Origin: Anaerolineae bacterium
Lineage (GTDB): Bacteria; Chloroflexota; Anaerolineae; Aggregatilineales; Aggregatilineaceae
Direction: 5' to 3'
DNA length: 64,000 nt
Assembly (NCBI GenBank): GCA_018432315.1
Contig: JAHDLB010000026.1
Location: 1-64,000, forward strand
Shown: positions 41,577 to 51,924 of the stretch, piece after piece
Layout of the letters: each line of letters begins with the position of its first letter
Numbering within the stretch: the first letter of the stretch is position 1
The notes under the pieces: generated by a model
What the model was told of the DNA's origin: nothing
The model's database searches: none
Seen by the model: the letters and a program-made list of their open reading frames with translations, nothing else
Translations under genes and position numbers: made by a program

Positions 41577-42272
41577 GTGCCCCTCACCATTCACGACCTG
41601 CACCCCTGGGACCTATCCCCCGCCGACGCGATCCGGCTGCAGAGCGAGCTGGCGGCCCAGGTCGTCACCGACCAGCCGCTGCCCCTGGACGCGATCCGGC
41701 TGGTGGGCGGCGTGGATGTGAGCGTCAAAGACGGCACCAGCCGGGCGGCGGTCGTGATCTTGCGCTATCCCCAGCTCGACGTGATCGAAGCCGCGACCGC
41801 CGAGCGCCCGACCGCCTTCCCCTACATCCCCGGCCTGCTGTCGTTCCGCGAGGGCGCCGTGATCCTGGACGCCATGCGCCGCCTGTCCACCGCGCCGGAC
41901 GTGTTCATCTTCGACGGGCAGGGCATCGCCCACCCGCGCCGGATCGGAATCGCCAGCCACATCGGGCTGTTCCTCGACGTACCGACGGTGGGCTGCGCCA
42001 AAAAACGGCTGAGCGGCGCCCACACCGTCCCGCCCGCCGGCAAAGGGAGCTGGCTGCCGCTGGTCGACCGGGGCGACACGATCGGCGTCGTGCTGCGCAC
42101 GCGGACGAACGTCAAGCCGGTGTACGTCTCGGTCGGGCACCGGGCCACGCTGGACACGGCGCGCGAGCTGGTCCTGCGCTGCACGACGCGCTACCGCCTG
42201 CCAGAGCCAACCCGCACCGCGCACAACACGGCGGGGACGCCCCCCGACGCGTCGCAACTGCCGCTGCTCTAG
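41577..42272 (+). CDS. nfi: Endonuclease V (DNA repair, deoxyinosine-specific)
   Basis: A 231-residue repair enzyme that nicks DNA 3' to deoxyinosine. Family motifs are clear: GVDVSV (Asp47), TAFPYIPGLLSFREG (the PYIP wedge), FDGQGIAHPRRIGIASHIGL, PTVGCAKKRL, and YVSVGHRATLDTARELVL. The start is GTG at 41577 with AGGAAAA 8 nt upstream. It begins 33 nt after the Mrr gene and may share its transcript. It overlaps the convergent FG-GAP gene by 4 nt. Confidence 0.95.
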   Translation: MPLTIHDLHPWDLSPADAIRLQSELAAQVVTDQPLPLDAIRLVGGVDVSVKDGTSRAAVVILRYPQLDVIEAATAERPTAFPYIPGLLSFREGAVILDAMRRLSTAPDVFIFDGQGIAHPRRIGIASHIGLFLDVPTVGCAKKRLSGAHTVPPAGKGSWLPLVDRGDTIGVVLRTRTNVKPVYVSVGHRATLDTARELVLRCTTRYRLPEPTRTAHNTAGTPPDASQLPLL

Positions 42273-43897
42273 TACGCCGTGCAGATCACAACGCCCTGCT
42301 CCGCCGGACGGCAGCCGGGCGGTTCGCGGTAGGGCGCGGCGGTCACGGCGTGCGCGACGGCGTTGTTGGCCGGGTCGAGGTCCGGCTCCTGCGCGGTGAC
42401 GCTCGCCGCCACCGTGAAGGCCGCCCCGGTCGTGCCCGGCCCCAGTACCGCCCTGATCGTCGCCGTGGCCTGGGCGCCGGGGTCCAGCGCGCCGAGGTCG
42501 CAGGCCACGCCCCCGCCCGACAGCGTGCAGCCGCTCCCCTGGCTGGCCGACGCGGACTCGAACGACAGCGCGGCGGGCAGCGTCACATCCAGATCGATCC
42601 CGGCGGCGTGGTCCGGCCCGGCATTCGTCACCGTGAAGACCAGATCGAGCCGCTGCCCCTCGACCGGCAGCGCGGGCACGTGCGCCGCCGCCAGCGCGAG
42701 ATCGACGCCCGGCGTGACCCGGTAGGCGTACACGGCTCCCACGTCCGGCGCGCCGACCAACAGCCGCCCGTCCGCGAGCGCCACCGCCGCTTCAAACGCC
42801 GCCGATTCACCCGGCCCGGCCAGCCGGGCGCCGCTCGACCAGGCGCCCCCGCTGCGCGTGTAGAGGTAAGCCGTGCCCGCCGCGGTCCCGACCAACAGGC
42901 TGTCGCCATCGAGGGCCACGGCCCGCCCGAAGCGCCGCCCAAGCGCGTCCTGCCAGTCGCTGACTTCCGGCTGGAGCCGGGCCTGCTGCGCCCACGCCGC
43001 GCCATCCCACACGAACACATAAGCCGCGCCGGCGTCGGCACGCTCCGCCCCATCGACGAACTGCGAGTCGCCGGGCGAACCGGCCACGAGGGTATCGCCG
43101 TCCAGGGCCAGCGCCGCGCCGAAATTCAGCGCCCCGGCGTAACCGGGAACGACCGGTGACCGGAGGCTCCAGGCCGCCCCGCCGCCGGTGAACGCGGTGA
43201 CGGCGCTGCCCGCCCAGTCTTCGCTAACGGCCAGCCGGTCCCCCGCCAGCGCTAGCGAGGAACCGAATTTGTCGCCCGTCGCCGGCGCGGGATTAGCAAC
43301 GACCGCCGCTTCGGTCCACGCCGCGCCCGCACGCACGAAGATCGTGACCGCGCCGCAGTTGTCGTAGACGGAGCAATCTCGCCCCGGCGCGGCAACCGCT
43401 GCCGTATCGCCGTCCAGGGCAACGGCCCGCCCAAACGCGTCGAAAGCGTTGGGATCGCCGGCGGTCAGCGTGGCTTGCAGGCTCCAGGCCGCCCCGGCGC
43501 GCACGAACACGTAGGCCGCCCCGGCGTCGTTTTCCGCCACGTGATCGACCCCCGGCGCGCCCACCAGGATCGTATCGCCGCTGATCGCGACGGCGCGCCC
43601 AAACGCGTCGCCATCCGCCGGCGAAGGGGCCACGATCTTGGCCTGTTCGATCCAGGCGCTGCCGTCCCACACCAGGACGTACGCCGCCCCGCCGGAAACG
43701 CCCGGCGCGCCGACGACTACGGTGTCGCCGTCGATTGCAATGGCCGCCCCAAACCCGGCAAGCGCTCCCGCGTCCGAGACGGTCACCAGGACGGGCGCCG
43801 TCACCAGCGGCGGCGCGGGCGGGCCGTCCTGAGCGAACGCCCCGCCGGCCATCCCCAACCCAACCAGTATCCCCAACAACAGACTGATCCGGCGCAC
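42269..43897 (-). CDS. Secreted FG-GAP repeat protein with DUF11-like domain
   Basis: A 542-residue exported protein. The signal peptide is VRRISLLLGILVGLGMAGGAFAQ-type (residues 1-23). About seven FG-GAP-like repeats (~30-430), each with a pattern FGxAxAxxGDTxxVGAPG, form a beta-propeller as in integrin alpha heads. The C-terminal ~100 residues resemble a DUF11 Ig-like domain (DLVFTVTNAGPDHAAGIDLDVTLPAALSF). It probably acts in adhesion or surface binding. The GTG at 43897 is preferred because AAGGGGG lies 4 nt before; upstream in-frame ATGs give a poor signal peptide. It overlaps endonuclease V by 4 nt at the 3' end. Confidence 0.8.
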   Translation of the reverse strand: MRRISLLLGILVGLGMAGGAFAQDGPPAPPLVTAPVLVTVSDAGALAGFGAAIAIDGDTVVVGAPGVSGGAAYVLVWDGSAWIEQAKIVAPSPADGDAFGRAVAISGDTILVGAPGVDHVAENDAGAAYVFVRAGAAWSLQATLTAGDPNAFDAFGRAVALDGDTAAVAAPGRDCSVYDNCGAVTIFVRAGAAWTEAAVVANPAPATGDKFGSSLALAGDRLAVSEDWAGSAVTAFTGGGAAWSLRSPVVPGYAGALNFGAALALDGDTLVAGSPGDSQFVDGAERADAGAAYVFVWDGAAWAQQARLQPEVSDWQDALGRRFGRAVALDGDSLLVGTAAGTAYLYTRSGGAWSSGARLAGPGESAAFEAAVALADGRLLVGAPDVGAVYAYRVTPGVDLALAAAHVPALPVEGQRLDLVFTVTNAGPDHAAGIDLDVTLPAALSFESASASQGSGCTLSGGGVACDLGALDPGAQATATIRAVLGPGTTGAAFTVAASVTAQEPDLDPANNAVAHAVTAAPYREPPGCRPAEQGVVICTAY

Positions 43898-44051
43898 GTG
43901 TCCCCCTTTCGCGGCTGAACCTGTTTCCAGCATACTTGAAACCGGCGGCGAGGCGCAGCGCGTAGTTGTGAAATTTTCCCGAAAAACCGGCGCGTGGCGC
44001 GGGCCGGATCGCCCGCCGCGCCGCTTCTGCGCCTTGCGCCGGGATGTGCGG

Positions 44052-44057
44052 TACAAT
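44052..44057 (+). promoter_or_regulatory. -10 box TACAAT for the Ser/Thr kinase
   Basis: TACAAT 37 nt before the ATG at 44095. It makes an in-frame upstream start at 44044 impossible from this transcript. No clear -35. Confidence 0.5.
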
Positions 44058-44094
44058 AGCCGCCATCGACCGGAAACCGGTGAGTGACACCCTT

Positions 44095-45729
44095 ATGAAC
44101 GATCTGTCCGGCTCGGCTCTGGGCCCGTACCAACTCAAAACGATCATCGGCAAAGGCGGCATGGCGACCGTCTACCGCGCGTACCAGCCCAGCATGGATC
44201 GCGACGTCGCGATCAAGATTCTGGCGCCCGATCTCACCCACGATCCGGAGTTCATCGCGCGGTTCGAGCGCGAGGCGCAGATCATCGCCGGGCTGCAGCA
44301 CCCGAACATCCTGACCGTGTACGACTTCGGGCGCGCGAACGGGCTGATGTACCTCGTCATGCGGCTGATGGAAGGCGGCAACCTGGCCCGCGAGCTGAAG
44401 CGCGGCGCGATGGGGCCGGAGCGGGCGCTCCGGCTGGCGCGGCAGATCGCCGCGGCGCTCGACCACGCCCACCGGCGGGGAATCGTCCACCGCGACCTGA
44501 AGCCGACCAACGTGCTGCTCGACGACCAGGACAACGCCTACCTGACCGACTTCGGCATCGCCAAGATGATCACCGGCACGCCCGCCGCCGGGCTGACCAT
44601 GACCGGCACCGTGATGGGCACGCCGACCTACATGGCGCCCGAACAGTGGCGCTCGGAGCCGGTCGACGGGCGCACCGACGTCTACGCGCTGGGCATCATC
44701 CTGTACCAGATGCTGGTCGGCCAGGTGCCGTTTCACGCCGAAACGCCGCACGGCCTGATGTACCAGCACCTGGACGCCAAACCGCCCGCGCCGCGCTCCG
44801 TCCGGCCCGACCTGCCGCCGTCGCTGGAGCCGGTGCTGGGCAAAGCCCTGGCGAAACACCGGGACAACCGCTACGCGTCCGCGTCCGACGTCGTGCGCGA
44901 CCTGGAGCACGTCTTCCAGTCGCCGCAGCGCCTGCCCGAAGAGAGCCGCATCGACCTGCCGCCTGCCCGCCCGCCCCGCACGCTCGACGACGATCTGCAC
45001 GACGAGATGGTCGAGGAAGAACTGCTGGCGATGGCCGGCGAAGACGAGGGCGCCGACCTGGAAGCCACGTTGCCGCCCACCGCGCCCCAACCGAGCTACG
45101 ATCCGCCCCAGCCGACCATCCAATCGCCGGTGCGCGTCGCGCCGCCGCCCCCCTACCAGCCGCCGATCCAGGGGCCGCAGCCCGGCTCGACCCCGCCGCC
45201 GCAGTGGCCGGGCGGCGTCTACACCGGGCCCGTGTCGGAGTCGATCGAGCCGTACCGCGAACCGGCGCGGGGCGAGAACCCCGTCGGCGGCATCTGGATG
45301 GTCGCCGCCGTGGTGCTCAGCCTGATCGCCATCATCGCGATTGCCGTGCTGGGGATGGTGCTGCTCTCCGGCGACGAGACGCCCGCCGAGCCGACCGCCC
45401 CGCCCACCCAGACCGACGTGCCCACGCCGACGACCGATCCGGCGCTGCGGCCCAACGTGTTCATCACCGCGCCCTACGACAACGCCGCCGTCGAGCTAGG
45501 CGGCGCGGTGCAGATCGAGTTCAGCGCCAGCGCCCAAGGGGGCGTGACGCGCGTCGAGCTGCGGCGCTTCGGGCAGGTGCTGGACGTCATCGAAGCGGGC
45601 AGCGTGCCGACGTTCCAGGGCTGGTTCACGTATTATCCCGACAGCACCGGCCCGCACACGTTGGAGATCGTCGCGCGCAGCGGCGACGTGGAGAGCCTGC
45701 CGGCGCACCTGACGATTCAGGTTCGCTGA
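44095..45729 (+). CDS. Transmembrane Ser/Thr protein kinase with extracellular Ig-like domain
   Basis: A 544-residue Hanks-type kinase (PknB class). Kinase domain residues ~10-270: GKGGMATVYRAY (glycine loop), VAIKIL (Lys), HRDLKPTN (catalytic loop), DFGIAKM, MAPEQW. A juxtamembrane Pro-rich segment follows, then one membrane helix (~405-425, MVAAVVLSLIAIIAIAVLG) and a C-terminal Ig-like beta domain (~460-540, ITAPYDNAAVELGGAVQIEFSA). PASTA repeats, usual in PknB, are missing, so the sensed ligand differs. The FHA protein at 20226-20951 is a possible substrate. The stop is 1 nt from that of the convergent transporter. Confidence 0.93.
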   Translation: MNDLSGSALGPYQLKTIIGKGGMATVYRAYQPSMDRDVAIKILAPDLTHDPEFIARFEREAQIIAGLQHPNILTVYDFGRANGLMYLVMRLMEGGNLARELKRGAMGPERALRLARQIAAALDHAHRRGIVHRDLKPTNVLLDDQDNAYLTDFGIAKMITGTPAAGLTMTGTVMGTPTYMAPEQWRSEPVDGRTDVYALGIILYQMLVGQVPFHAETPHGLMYQHLDAKPPAPRSVRPDLPPSLEPVLGKALAKHRDNRYASASDVVRDLEHVFQSPQRLPEESRIDLPPARPPRTLDDDLHDEMVEEELLAMAGEDEGADLEATLPPTAPQPSYDPPQPTIQSPVRVAPPPPYQPPIQGPQPGSTPPPQWPGGVYTGPVSESIEPYREPARGENPVGGIWMVAAVVLSLIAIIAIAVLGMVLLSGDETPAEPTAPPTQTDVPTPTTDPALRPNVFITAPYDNAAVELGGAVQIEFSASAQGGVTRVELRRFGQVLDVIEAGSVPTFQGWFTYYPDSTGPHTLEIVARSGDVESLPAHLTIQVR

Positions 45730-45730
45730 G

Positions 45731-46870
45731 TCAGGAGAGGCCCAGCGCCGAGAGGGCGAGGATGCCGGCCACGCTGAGCGCGCCAACGGCTAGCGAGGCC
45801 GCGAGACCGGCATAGAACGGCTTGAGGCCCAGGCCGCGAAGCTGCTGGAAGCTGGTCCCCAGCCCGACGCCCGCCATCGCCATCGCCAGGAAGTTCTCGG
45901 CCCAGGTCTGGACCGCGCCCGTCAGCGACTCCCAGCTCGCGGCGTCGAGCGCGCCGAATGCCGCCCCGGCGTCGAGCGTGGCGTCGCCCACGCTGCGCAC
46001 CACCGCCAGCAGGATGAAGCCCAGGATGAACGTGGGAAACAGGCTGAGGAAGCGCAGCTTGCGGCGCGACTCGGCGTCGCGCGCGGCCTGCGTTCGCCGC
46101 TGGTACACATACGCCATCAGCGGGATGACCAGCGCCATCAACACGTTACGGACCAGTTTGGTCACGGTCGCTACGTCGAGCGCCTTGTCCGCGTCGTACA
46201 TCTCGGCATAGATCAGGCCGCCGCCCGCGACCTGGGCCGTTTCGTGAATCGACGTGCCCAGGAACAACCCGGCGTGAGTGAGGTTGTCCGCAAACAGGCC
46301 GTGACTCACCAGCGGGTAGACCAGCATCGCCAGGATGCCGAACACGGTGATGTTCGCCACGGCATAGGTCAGCTCTTCCTCTCTGGCCTCGATGGCCGGG
46401 CCGGTGGCGACGATGGCCGTCGCGCCGCAAATGCTCGTCCCGACGGCGATGAGTGTGCTCAGCCGGTCCGAGAGCCGCAGCCGCCGCCCCAGCCAGCCCG
46501 TCACGAGCATGGCCCCGGCGATGCACAGCACGATCAGCGGCACGCCCAACGCCCCCAGCCGCAGCACATCCCCCAGGCTCAAGCGGATCCCCAGCAGGAT
46601 GATCCCCAGGCGCAGCACCGCTTTCAGGCTGAGCGCGATGCCCGACTGGAACCACTCCGGCAGCGTCACGCTGTTCCGGATCGCCAGCCCGATCACGATC
46701 GCCATCATGATCCCGGAGATCGGGCTTTTGTCGAAACCGAGCAGGTCGCGGCCAATCCACGCGCTGGACGACAGGCCCAGCCAGGCCACACACGCGGTGA
46801 GGGCCAGGCCCGGCGCAGCGCGGAGGATGGCGCGGCGGGGCAAGGAGGGGCGCGGAATAGCGGCGCGCAT
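45731..46870 (-). CDS. YeiH/UPF0324 family putative sulfate exporter
   Basis: A 379-residue membrane protein with ~10 helices. The family motif GTSICGATAIVATGPAIEA is present, with YAVANITVFG, LFLGTSIHETAQVAGGG, and AENFLAMAMAGVGLGTSF. Members are named YeiH or sulfate exporter, but transport has rarely been shown. AAAGGATT precedes the ATG. An AT-rich inverted repeat at 46893-46919 overlaps the probable transcription start and may bind a LysR-type regulator; none is adjacent. The stop is 1 nt away from the kinase stop. Confidence 0.9.
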   Translation of the reverse strand: MRAAIPRPSLPRRAILRAAPGLALTACVAWLGLSSSAWIGRDLLGFDKSPISGIMMAIVIGLAIRNSVTLPEWFQSGIALSLKAVLRLGIILLGIRLSLGDVLRLGALGVPLIVLCIAGAMLVTGWLGRRLRLSDRLSTLIAVGTSICGATAIVATGPAIEAREEELTYAVANITVFGILAMLVYPLVSHGLFADNLTHAGLFLGTSIHETAQVAGGGLIYAEMYDADKALDVATVTKLVRNVLMALVIPLMAYVYQRRTQAARDAESRRKLRFLSLFPTFILGFILLAVVRSVGDATLDAGAAFGALDAASWESLTGAVQTWAENFLAMAMAGVGLGTSFQQLRGLGLKPFYAGLAASLAVGALSVAGILALSALGLS

Positions 46871-46892
46871 GGGGCGAATCCTTTCGACACCG

Positions 46893-46923
46893 ATTAATTT
46901 TTCAAGTTAACGAATTAATTGTA
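46893..46923 (-). promoter_or_regulatory. Promoter -10 and AT-rich inverted repeat of the YeiH gene
   Basis: TACAAT on the minus strand (46918-46923) is followed by ATTAATT...AATTAAT (46893-46899 and 46913-46919), centred close to the expected start site. Operator function is inferred. Confidence 0.45.
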
Positions 46924-47024
46924 TATCAGGATCGCCCACCCTATCAACCATTTGATGCGCCCGCCGCAAATTTCGTGTATCCTACCCGCGCACAAGGCGG
47001 CCTTTTATTGCTGGAGCACACACC

Positions 47025-47603
47025 ATGACCGATCCCATCGACCCGATCCTGCTCGATTTCCCCGACCAGTTCGAAACGGAGCGGCTGGTCCTCCGCCCGC
47101 CGCGCCCCGGCGACGGCCCGCCGATGAACGAGGCGATCCGCGAATCGCTCGCCGAGCTGCGGCCCTGGATGCCCTGGGCCCAGGTGGCTCCCCGCGTCGA
47201 GGAATCGGAGGCGCTCGCCCGGCGCAAGGCGGCCCAGTGGCTGCTGCGCGAGGACCTGATGCTGGCGTTGTGGCGCCAAGCGGACGGGGTGTTCGTCGGG
47301 GGGAGCGGGCTGCACCGCATCGACTGGGGCGCGCGCTGCTTCGAGATCGGCTACTGGGTGCGCACCAGCCTGAGCGGCCAGGGTTACGTGACGGAAGCCG
47401 TGCGCGGGATCACGCAGTTTGCCTTCACGCACCTGGCCGCGCAGCGGATCGAGGTCCGGTGTGACGCGCTCAATATCCGCAGCGCCGCCGTGGCCGAGCG
47501 CGCCGGATTCGCGCTGGAGGCGCGCCTGCAGCGCCAGGCCCGCAGCACGAGCGGCGAATTGCGCGATACGCTGCTTTACGTGCGATTCAGTGAGACGCCG
47601 TGA
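47025..47603 (+). CDS. RimJ/RimL-type GNAT acetyltransferase
   Basis: A 192-residue enzyme of the RimJ/L group. It has ETERLVLRPPRPGDGPPMNEAI at the N-terminus, EIGYWVRTSLSGQGYVTEAV (acetyl-CoA loop), and EVRCDALNIRSAAVAERAGF. Members acetylate the N-terminus of ribosomal proteins or other amines. The start ATG has only a weak Shine-Dalgarno (TGGAGCAC). It overlaps the convergent hypothetical gene by 17 nt. Confidence 0.88.
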   Translation: MTDPIDPILLDFPDQFETERLVLRPPRPGDGPPMNEAIRESLAELRPWMPWAQVAPRVEESEALARRKAAQWLLREDLMLALWRQADGVFVGGSGLHRIDWGARCFEIGYWVRTSLSGQGYVTEAVRGITQFAFTHLAAQRIEVRCDALNIRSAAVAERAGFALEARLQRQARSTSGELRDTLLYVRFSETP

Positions 47604-47994
47604 CCGGCGGGGCGGAGTTCAGCCGGGGATGGTTCTGGATGACGGCCAGCGCCTCGTCGAGCGTGTCGCGGAAGACGAACTCGCGGGTGTCGTTGGTCAG
47701 TCCCAGGCTGATCGCCAGCGCGCGAAGGTACGAATTGGCCCCGATCACCACCACGACACAGAAGCGGGAATCGGTCATCAGCCGCATGTGCTGAAGCCGG
47801 GGAAACAGCGGCGCCCCGATCGTTTCCAGCGCGTCGAAATCGGCCACCACACCCAGGCAGCGGTCGCCGGGCAGGTCCGCGCAGATCGTGTCTTCGCTGG
47901 CGTGCAGGGTGTCGAAATCTTCAGGCGTGACGTGTCCGGCGAAGCGGTAGTACAGACAGGTTTCGGACTTCAGGGATTCAACGGCAATCGGCAC
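47587..47994 (-). CDS. STAS-like small protein of unknown function
   Basis: A 135-residue cytosolic protein with alternating strands and helices: YYRFAGHVTPEDFDTLHASEDT, CLGVVADFDALETIGAPLFPRLQHM, FCVVVVIGANSYLRALAISLG. This pattern resembles STAS/SpoIIAA-like domains, but no Ser phosphorylation motif is clear. The GTG at 47994 is chosen because AGGAGG lies 11 nt upstream and the TATAAT at 48068-48073 overlaps the in-frame ATG at 48069, which therefore cannot be translated from this promoter. If another promoter is used, the start could be 48069. Confidence 0.6.
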   Translation of the reverse strand: MPIAVESLKSETCLYYRFAGHVTPEDFDTLHASEDTICADLPGDRCLGVVADFDALETIGAPLFPRLQHMRLMTDSRFCVVVVIGANSYLRALAISLGLTNDTREFVFRDTLDEALAVIQNHPRLNSAPPVTASH

Positions 47995-48067
47995 AGCGTT
48001 CGAGACCTCCTGCTTCAACAATACTTCGCCCGGCAGGTGCGCGCGCCGGGTTGCGTCGTGTAACTTC

Positions 48068-48073
48068 ATTATA
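48068..48073 (-). promoter_or_regulatory. -10 box TATAAT overlapping an in-frame ATG
   Basis: Perfect TATAAT on the minus strand includes the first bases of an ATG (TATAATG). It moves the probable start of the STAS-like gene downstream to 47994. Confidence 0.5.
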
Positions 48074-48153
48074 GGGGAAACATACCGCGTGTAACGGGCT
48101 CGTGACAACAATTCATGGGAAATTCAGAGGGCAACCGCCGGGTAGCGCGCGCC

Positions 48154-49752
48154 TCACGGCTGGACGGGCGACAGCGTGAAGCACACGTCCGGCCAGGTGA
48201 CCACGTCGGCGCGCACCCAGCTTCCACCGGCCAACTGCCACCAGGTGAAGCCCTCGGCGTCCTGGGCCCAGCCGGTCGCCTCGACCGTTTCGTCCAGCGC
48301 CAGACTGCCCGCCACGTCGTAGCCCGTGCCGGGGCCGGCCCGCAGGTTGATCTCGTCGAACCGCGCGGTGACCAGGCATCCCGCCGGGTCCGGCGTGCTG
48401 GTGGGAACGGCGGCGGCATTCGCCGCGGGCAGTGTGGCAGCATTCGCCGCGGGCAGCGTGGCGGCGAGCGCGTCGTCGGGACCGTCCAGCAGGGGCAGCG
48501 TCGCGGTGGGGGCCGGATCGCCCGCCATCTCCGCCTGGCGCACGCCCCACAGCGCCAGATACGACGCGCCGCCCACCGCCAGCCGCGTGCCGTCCGGGCT
48601 GAAGGCCACGTCGTTGACCGGCGCGTTGGGATCGGGATACAACACGCGGAGCGATGCGCCGGTGGCCGGATTCCACACGCGCACCGTGTTGTCCTGAATC
48701 CCGCTGCCCGCCGACACCAGCAGGCCGCCGTCCGGGCTGAACGCGGCGCTGCTCACGCTCTCGGTGTGGCCTTCCAGCACGGCGAGCGTCGCCTGCGTCG
48801 CCACATCCCACACCCGCACGGTCGGGTCGCTGCCCGTCGCCGTGGAGGCCAGCCGCGATCCGTCCGGGCTGAACGTCACGCTGGTGACGTTGCCCGCGTG
48901 GCCTTGCAGCACGCCCAGGTCCGCGCCGGTGGGCACCTTCCACAGCCGGATGGTGTCGTCCTCGCCGCCCGCCGCCACGACCGTCCCGTCCGGGTTGAAT
49001 GCCACGCTCGTCACGTAGGACGTGTGACCGTCGAGCGCGACCAGCACCGTATCCGCCGACACTGCCAGGTCCCAGACGTACACGCGCCCGTCGTCGCTGC
49101 CGGCGGCCAGCAGTTTGCCGCGCGGGCTGAAGGCCAGGCTCTTGACCGGCGCGGTCGGGCCGGACAGCGGCGCCAGCGCGACCCCGGTCGTCAGGTCCCA
49201 CAGCCGCACGAGGTTATCCTGCCCCCCGGCGGCGAGCACCGTCCCATCGGCGCTGATCGCCACACTCTCGACCCATTCGCTCTGGCTGCTCAGCGCGGTC
49301 AATTCCGCCCCGGTCGCCACGTCCCACACGCGAATGCTGCCGCCCCGGTCGCCGGAGGCCAGCCGCGATCCGTCCGGGCTGAACGCCAGGCTGCTCACCG
49401 CGTCGCTGTGGCCCATCAGCCGGTCCTGAAGCTCCAACCGCCCGATCGTGTCCGCCGTGATCGCCACCAGGACCGCCGGGGGCTGTGTCGGCGCCAGCGG
49501 CGGCGGATCGGTCGGCGCGGGGAGATCCGGCGTCAGCGTGGGCGGCGGCGTCAGCGTCGGCTCGTCGCCCTGCCCGTAAGGCACGATCCGGTATTCGGGA
49601 TCGCTGCCGAACACCAGCGGCCCCACCAGGAAGTAGATCAGCCCGCAGGCGCCCGCCACCACCGCCAACACGACGACCAACAGCGGGACGTTCAGGCTGC
49701 TCTCTTCGGCTTCGCCGCGCCGGTTCTTGATCTTGCGTTTGATGAACCTCAT
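48154..49752 (-). CDS. Membrane-anchored WD40 protein with SH3-like C-terminus
   Basis: A 532-residue protein. A basic N-terminus (MRFIKRKIKNRRG) precedes one membrane helix (~23-45), then a Thr/Pro stalk (PTLTPPPTLTPDLPAPT). Residues ~105-405 form seven WD40 repeats (for example SVAFNPDGTVVAAGGEDDTIRLWK). After a linker with a 24-bp DNA repeat (48416-48463, ATLPAANA twice), residues ~450-532 form a bacterial SH3 domain (NLRAGPGTGYDVAGSLALDETVEATGW, WWQLAGGSWVRADVV). It is likely exposed outside the cell. The ATG has a weak Shine-Dalgarno; the gene follows uvrC by 58 nt on the same strand. Confidence 0.87.
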   Translation of the reverse strand: MRFIKRKIKNRRGEAEESSLNVPLLVVVLAVVAGACGLIYFLVGPLVFGSDPEYRIVPYGQGDEPTLTPPPTLTPDLPAPTDPPPLAPTQPPAVLVAITADTIGRLELQDRLMGHSDAVSSLAFSPDGSRLASGDRGGSIRVWDVATGAELTALSSQSEWVESVAISADGTVLAAGGQDNLVRLWDLTTGVALAPLSGPTAPVKSLAFSPRGKLLAAGSDDGRVYVWDLAVSADTVLVALDGHTSYVTSVAFNPDGTVVAAGGEDDTIRLWKVPTGADLGVLQGHAGNVTSVTFSPDGSRLASTATGSDPTVRVWDVATQATLAVLEGHTESVSSAAFSPDGGLLVSAGSGIQDNTVRVWNPATGASLRVLYPDPNAPVNDVAFSPDGTRLAVGGASYLALWGVRQAEMAGDPAPTATLPLLDGPDDALAATLPAANAATLPAANAAAVPTSTPDPAGCLVTARFDEINLRAGPGTGYDVAGSLALDETVEATGWAQDAEGFTWWQLAGGSWVRADVVTWPDVCFTLSPVQP

Positions 49753-49810
49753 GACCCTGCTTCTGGGTATCCCGTCCTCTGTCCTCGTGACGTGGCGCCC
49801 GGCTGCGCGC

Positions 49811-51706
<1,896 letters not shown>

Positions 51707-51924
51707 CGTGCCTTACTGCTTTTTTACGGTATTTTTAACGCAATGCCAGGAATTCAGCCAGTGTCCCGATTGTAGCACATTTGTGCGAATAAAGTATCCC
51801 GAAATGGGCCCGACACCGCCGCGCGCTGGACCGGATCGCCGTCCGGTGGTACAGTTCCGGATGGCTGCCGCGCCACCCTGCCCGGCAGCCGGATGAGCCA
51901 ATACCAGACTGGAGCGTGCCACCC

